Of a stretch of 10,606 nucleotides of DNA, positions 7,770 to 10,606 are shown in pieces; the stretch's first letter is position 1; each line of letters begins with the position of its first letter. Source of the stretch: Burkholderiaceae bacterium (GTDB taxonomy: Bacteria > Pseudomonadota > Gammaproteobacteria > Burkholderiales > Burkholderiaceae); contig JALREG010000339.1 in NCBI GenBank assembly GCA_023253905.1, positions 1-10,606 of the forward strand, written 5' to 3'. The position numbers and the translations under genes are program-made. A model generated the notes under the pieces. It searched no databases, was not told the origin of the DNA, and worked only from the letters and a program-made list of their open reading frames with translations.

Positions 7770-8591
7770 ATGAACGCACTGCAGCAGACGATTGAACACG
7801 CCTGGGAACACCGTACCGACCTGAACCCGCGCGCCGCGCCCGTTGAAACCCGCCAGGCCGTTGAGCAAGTCATCGCTGGCCTCAACGACGGCTCGCTGCG
7901 GGTCGCCGAAAAAATCGATGGCAACTGGGTCACGAACCAGTGGGTGAAGAAGGCGGTGTTGCTCTCCTTCCGTCTGGAGGACAACGTCCCTGTATCGGGG
8001 GGCGATCTGCGCTTCTACGACAAAGTGCCCACCAAGTTTGCAAACTGGTCGGCCGCCGATTTCGCATCGGCTGGCTTCCGCGTGGTTCCGCCTGCGGTGG
8101 CGAGGCGCGGCGCTTACATCAGCCGTAATGTGGTGCTGATGCCTTCCTACGTGAACATCGGAGCGTGGATCGGTGAAGGCACCATGGTGGACACCTGGGC
8201 CACCGTGGGCTCGTGCGCCCAAATCGGTGCCAATGTGCACTTGTCGGGTGGTGTGGGAATCGGCGGGGTGCTGGAGCCCATCCAGGCCAATCCCACCATT
8301 ATTGAAGACAATTGCTTCATCGGCGCACGCTCCGAGATCGTCGAGGGGGTCGTTGTTGAGGCGAACTCAGTCATTTCAATGGGTGTATTCATCGGCGCAA
8401 GCACCCGTATCGTCGATCGCCAGAGCGGCGAGATTCTCTACGGGCGGGTGCCGTCCGGCTCGGTGGTGGTTCCCGGCAGCATGCCCTCAGGCGACGGACG
8501 CGTGAGCCTCTACTGCGCTGTGATCGTCAAGCGCGTCGACGCGCAGACACGAGCCAAAACCGCCATCAACGATCTCCTGCGCGGAGACTGA
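7770..8591 (+). CDS. dapD: 2,3,4,5-tetrahydropyridine-2,6-dicarboxylate N-succinyltransferase DapD
   Basis: A 273-residue trimeric cytosolic acyltransferase that transfers succinyl from succinyl-CoA to tetrahydrodipicolinate, committing carbon to the succinyl branch of lysine/diaminopimelate synthesis. The sequence tracks E. coli DapD (274 aa) over its whole length: [21 protein letters not shown], then the left-handed beta-helix with [57 protein letters not shown] and [13 protein letters not shown], ending in NDLLRGD. I chose the ATG at 7770 because [15 protein letters not shown] aligns with the E. coli start; a TTG at 7743 would add nine residues without support. No clear Shine-Dalgarno precedes either start. 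Its product feeds DapC, whose gene is just upstream. dapE, needed for the following deacylation, is not in the window. Confidence 0.96.
   Translation: MNALQQTIEHAWEHRTDLNPRAAPVETRQAVEQVIAGLNDGSLRVAEKIDGNWVTNQWVKKAVLLSFRLEDNVPVSGGDLRFYDKVPTKFANWSAADFASAGFRVVPPAVARRGAYISRNVVLMPSYVNIGAWIGEGTMVDTWATVGSCAQIGANVHLSGGVGIGGVLEPIQANPTIIEDNCFIGARSEIVEGVVVEANSVISMGVFIGASTRIVDRQSGEILYGRVPSGSVVVPGSMPSGDGRVSLYCAVIVKRVDAQTRAKTAINDLLRGD
8583..8586 (+). promoter_or_regulatory. Ribosome binding site of the ArsC/YffB-like gene
   Basis: GGAG lies inside the last codons of dapD, nine bases before the GTG at 8596. It supports this non-ATG start and suggests reinitiation by ribosomes finishing dapD. Confidence 0.5.
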
Positions 8592-8595
8592 CCCC

Positions 8596-9009
8596 GTGTC
8601 AAAGCCTGCCGGCGCGCCGGTCGCCGACGCCCAACCGCCCATCACGGTGTTCGGCATTCCCAACTGCGATCAGGTCCGTAAAGCTCGAGCCTGGCTGCAG
8701 TCTGCAGGCTATCAGTACCGTTTTCATGATTTCAGGGCGGATGGCTTGCAGGCTGAACTCCTCGCAAACTGGCTTCGTCACGTGCCCTGGGACTCTCTGC
8801 TCAACCGTCGGGGCACCACCTGGCGGCGGCTGCCTGAGTCGAAGCGGTTGGCGGTCACAGACCAGCTGAGCGCCGTAGAGCTGATGCTGTCCGAGCCTAC
8901 GCTGGTCAAGCGCCCGGTTCTGCAACAAGGCCAGAAAACGCTGGTTGGTTTTTCGGAGCCGCTCTACCGGGCCTTTTTTGGGCCGCAAGACAGCGAACTG
9001 CGCTCGTGA
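8596..9009 (+). CDS. ArsC/Spx-family thioredoxin-fold protein, YffB-like
   Basis: A 137-residue cytosolic protein of the ArsC/Spx/YffB family. VFGIPNCDQVRKARAWL (residues 18-34) holds the single active-site-type cysteine C24; YRFHDFRADG follows (41-50), and KRPVL (105-109) supplies the family's conserved Arg-Pro loop. There is only one Cys at the active site and no CXXC. YffB-like members are related to arsenate reductase, but their real substrate is not established and glutathione-dependent thiol chemistry has been suggested, so an arsenate reductase label would be over-specific. The GTG start at 8596 has GGAG nine bases upstream and leaves a 4-base gap after dapD. The stop overlaps the prmB start as GTGA. 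In many proteobacteria this gene sits between dapD and dapE; here dapE does not follow. The first 14 residues are a non-conserved extension. Confidence 0.85.
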   Translation: MSKPAGAPVADAQPPITVFGIPNCDQVRKARAWLQSAGYQYRFHDFRADGLQAELLANWLRHVPWDSLLNRRGTTWRRLPESKRLAVTDQLSAVELMLSEPTLVKRPVLQQGQKTLVGFSEPLYRAFFGPQDSELRS

Positions 9010-10025
9010 AGCCTGATCGGCGGGCCGGTCGCGTGGCATCGGCAGGTGATGCTGCGCAGGAGATGCGTACCCTTCGCGACTGCCTGCGCTGGGCGGTTTC
9101 ACGGTTCGCGGAGTCTCAGATCGGCACGGGTCACGGTACTGCCTCGCTGCTGGACGAGGCGGTTTCGATGTTGCTGTGGTCGCTGCACCTGCCCCCCGAC
9201 GAACTGGACCGCTGGCTTGATGCGCGTCTTGCGCGCAGCGAGCGAGAGGCGCTGATCACCCTCGTCGAACGACGCTGCAGTGAGCGGGTGCCCGCCGCCT
9301 ATCTCACCGGCGAGGCCTGGCTTCGCGGCGTGTGTTTTCGTAGCGACGCGCGAGCACTGGTTCCGCGCTCACTGATTGCCGAAGCACTGGATACCAGCCT
9401 CGCAGCCTACTTAGACGCGTTCCAGAGACCAGACAGCTGGCCAGAGCGCGTGCTCGATCTCTGTACCGGCGGAGGAAGCCTCGCGGTGCTGTGTGCAATG
9501 CGGTTTCCCGATTCGCGGCTTCGCGCAAGCGATCTGAGCGAACCAGCGCTGTCACTGGCCGCTGAGAACGTGAGCCTGCATGGGCTCGGTGGCCGAATCG
9601 AGTTGGTGCAGGGCGACCTCCTCGCCCCGCATCAGGGCGAACGATTCGATCTCATCGTGTGCAACCCTCCGTACGTCTGCGATGCATCCATGGCGCTCCT
9701 GCCGCAGGAATTTCAGGCCGAACCGCGCTTCGCGCTCGCCGGGGGCCCAGACGGAATGCAGTTGATCGCCCGGATACTGAGCGAGGCTGCACAGCATCTG
9801 ACCCAAGAGGGTCTTCTGATCCTCGAAATCGGCCATGAAGCTGAGCACTTCGAGCGCGCATTTCCGACACTCGAATTCGCCTACCTGCCGGTCGAAGCCG
9901 GCGAACAGATGCTGGTGGCAATTGAGGCGCAGGCGCTAGGCGCGCTTCGCCCCTCGCCCCGGCCCGCCCGCCGCGCGCGGGCGGTCGGCGCAGCCCGCCA
10001 ACCCGGTCGCCGGCCCGCCGCGTGA
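9006..10025 (+). CDS. prmB: PrmB, ribosomal protein uL3 (L3) glutamine N5-methyltransferase
   Basis: A SAM-dependent methyltransferase of 339 residues from the GTG at 9006. PrmB methylates a glutamine of ribosomal protein uL3. The N-terminal PrmB helical domain includes [14 protein letters not shown] (21-34) and [16 protein letters not shown] (93-108). ALVPRS follows (117-122), then SAM motif [14 protein letters not shown] (149-161), the acidic D176 in ASDLSEP, and the glutamine-binding NPPY motif (220-223). PrmB is favoured over the release-factor enzyme PrmC by the N-terminal pattern and the [14 protein letters not shown] form. The GTG overlaps the previous stop. An alternative ATG at 9063 (residue 20) fits family N-termini, but AGGAG touches it without spacing. 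Residues 312-339 are an extra Arg/Pro/Ala-rich tail beyond the usual length of about 300-310. The stop overlaps the next gene. Confidence 0.9.
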   Translation: MKPDRRAGRVASAGDAAQEMRTLRDCLRWAVSRFAESQIGTGHGTASLLDEAVSMLLWSLHLPPDELDRWLDARLARSEREALITLVERRCSERVPAAYLTGEAWLRGVCFRSDARALVPRSLIAEALDTSLAAYLDAFQRPDSWPERVLDLCTGGGSLAVLCAMRFPDSRLRASDLSEPALSLAAENVSLHGLGGRIELVQGDLLAPHQGERFDLIVCNPPYVCDASMALLPQEFQAEPRFALAGGPDGMQLIARILSEAAQHLTQEGLLILEIGHEAEHFERAFPTLEFAYLPVEAGEQMLVAIEAQALGALRPSPRPARRARAVGAARQPGRRPAA

Positions 10026-10606
10026 TTCGACTCCGACAACTCACGCTCTCGCGGGGCGGGCGTGATCTGCTGCGCGGTGCGGAGGCCACCATCGCGCCGG
10101 GGGAGCGGGTCGCACTCATCGGCCTGAACGGTTCGGGTAAGACCTCACTGCTGTCTGCCCTCACAGGTGAGGTATCGCCCGATGCAGGGAGTATCGAGCA
10201 GCCTTTCGAGCGTGTGATCCGACTCGAACAATCATTGCCATCGAGTCCACTTCCGGCCTGGCAGCACCTGCTCGCGGCGGACACCGCACTGGTCGAAGCC
10301 CAGCAGGCCCTTACACGGGCGGAGGCCGAATTTGCCGAGACGTCAGCAGATACCAGTGACGCCGCGGGACTCGCCATCGCCCAGGCGCACGCAGCCTGGC
10401 ACGAGGCGGGTGGCGCAGATGCCGCGTCGCGGGCCCGTGCGCTGCTGTCAGGGCTGGGCTTCAGTGCCGAGGCCTGCGAGGCGCCGGTTGATTCACTGTC
10501 TGGCGGATGGCGCATGCGGCTCAATCTCGCGCGGGCGCTGTTTGCACCAGCCGACCTGCTGCTCCTTGATGAACCCACCAACCACCTCGACCTCGATGCC
10601 GTGTTG
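10022..10606 (+). CDS. ABC-F family ATPase, YheS-like, N-terminal part (truncated by window end)
   Basis: 195 codons are open to the window edge from a GTG at 10022 that overlaps the prmB stop (GTGA). The translation begins [17 protein letters not shown] and has Walker A GLNGSGKT (residues 34-41), the ABC signature [16 protein letters not shown] (158-173) and Walker [15 protein letters not shown] (179-192). The WRMRLNLA signature and the NHLDLDAV extension are like E. coli YheS. ABC-F proteins are soluble tandem ATPases without membrane domains that act on the ribosome; the second ATPase domain and the interdomain linker are outside the window. Position after prmB fits a translation-related role. 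Which ABC-F subgroup it belongs to, and its exact function, cannot be settled from one domain. Confidence 0.9.
   Translation, partial: MIRLRQLTLSRGGRDLLRGAEATIAPGERVALIGLNGSGKTSLLSALTGEVSPDAGSIEQPFERVIRLEQSLPSSPLPAWQHLLAADTALVEAQQALTRAEAEFAETSADTSDAAGLAIAQAHAAWHEAGGADAASRARALLSGLGFSAEACEAPVDSLSGGWRMRLNLARALFAPADLLLLDEPTNHLDLDAVL

Noticed and set aside
8596..9009. Arsenate reductase (arsenic resistance) gene
   Set aside because: There are no ars neighbours, and the sequence and context match YffB-like housekeeping members, so resistance is not supported.
9652..10581. 309-codon open frame on the - strand
   Set aside because: It lies opposite prmB and the ABC-F gene, whose motifs are unmistakable. 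Its low-complexity Ser/Arg/Pro-rich product is typical of a shadow frame.

Overview
The window is a dense, high-GC (roughly 60% or more by eye) bacterial chromosomal segment with housekeeping gene content. ZipA together with a full-length SMC (rather than MukB), a succinylase-type lysine branch (DapC/DapD), PrmB, and a phosphorylase resembling the Pseudomonas methylthioinosine enzyme point to a non-enteric gammaproteobacterium. A betaproteobacterium with similar gene order is the alternative. I see no mobile element, CRISPR array, tRNA or rRNA, and no gene-free stretch longer than about 110 bases.

Layout. Positions 1-144 (+) are the last codons of glnD, the PII uridylyltransferase. It converges, with a 3-base gap, on a leftward cluster that reads from about 5957 down to 148: smc, then zipA (4-base ATGA overlap), then a 5'-methylthioadenosine/methylthioinosine phosphorylase gene (12-base gap). 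This looks like one operon joining chromosome organisation and division, with a purine/methionine salvage gene at its end. The short AT-rich region 5958-6066 separates smc from a rightward cluster: queF (queuosine), dapC, dapD, an ArsC/YffB-like thioredoxin-fold gene, prmB, and an ABC-F ATPase cut off by the window end. Gaps in this cluster are 24 and 68 bases at first. After that the genes are almost fused: a 4-base gap, then two GTGA stop/start overlaps.

How the genes work together. DapD and DapC catalyse consecutive steps of the succinyl branch to meso-diaminopimelate and lysine. PrmB modifies ribosomal protein uL3 and the ABC-F protein is a predicted ribosome-associated ATPase, so the end of that operon is translation-related. 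SMC and ZipA act in chromosome compaction and in anchoring FtsZ to the membrane.

I find no undescribed system here. The points worth a second look are small: dapE is absent from the place where it would be expected, the gene after zipA is a phosphorylase rather than ligA, a symmetric -10 element may be shared by the divergent smc and queF operons, a strong hairpin sits exactly at the glnD stop inside the opposing gene, and the ZipA linker carries repeated R-x-E-P peptides.
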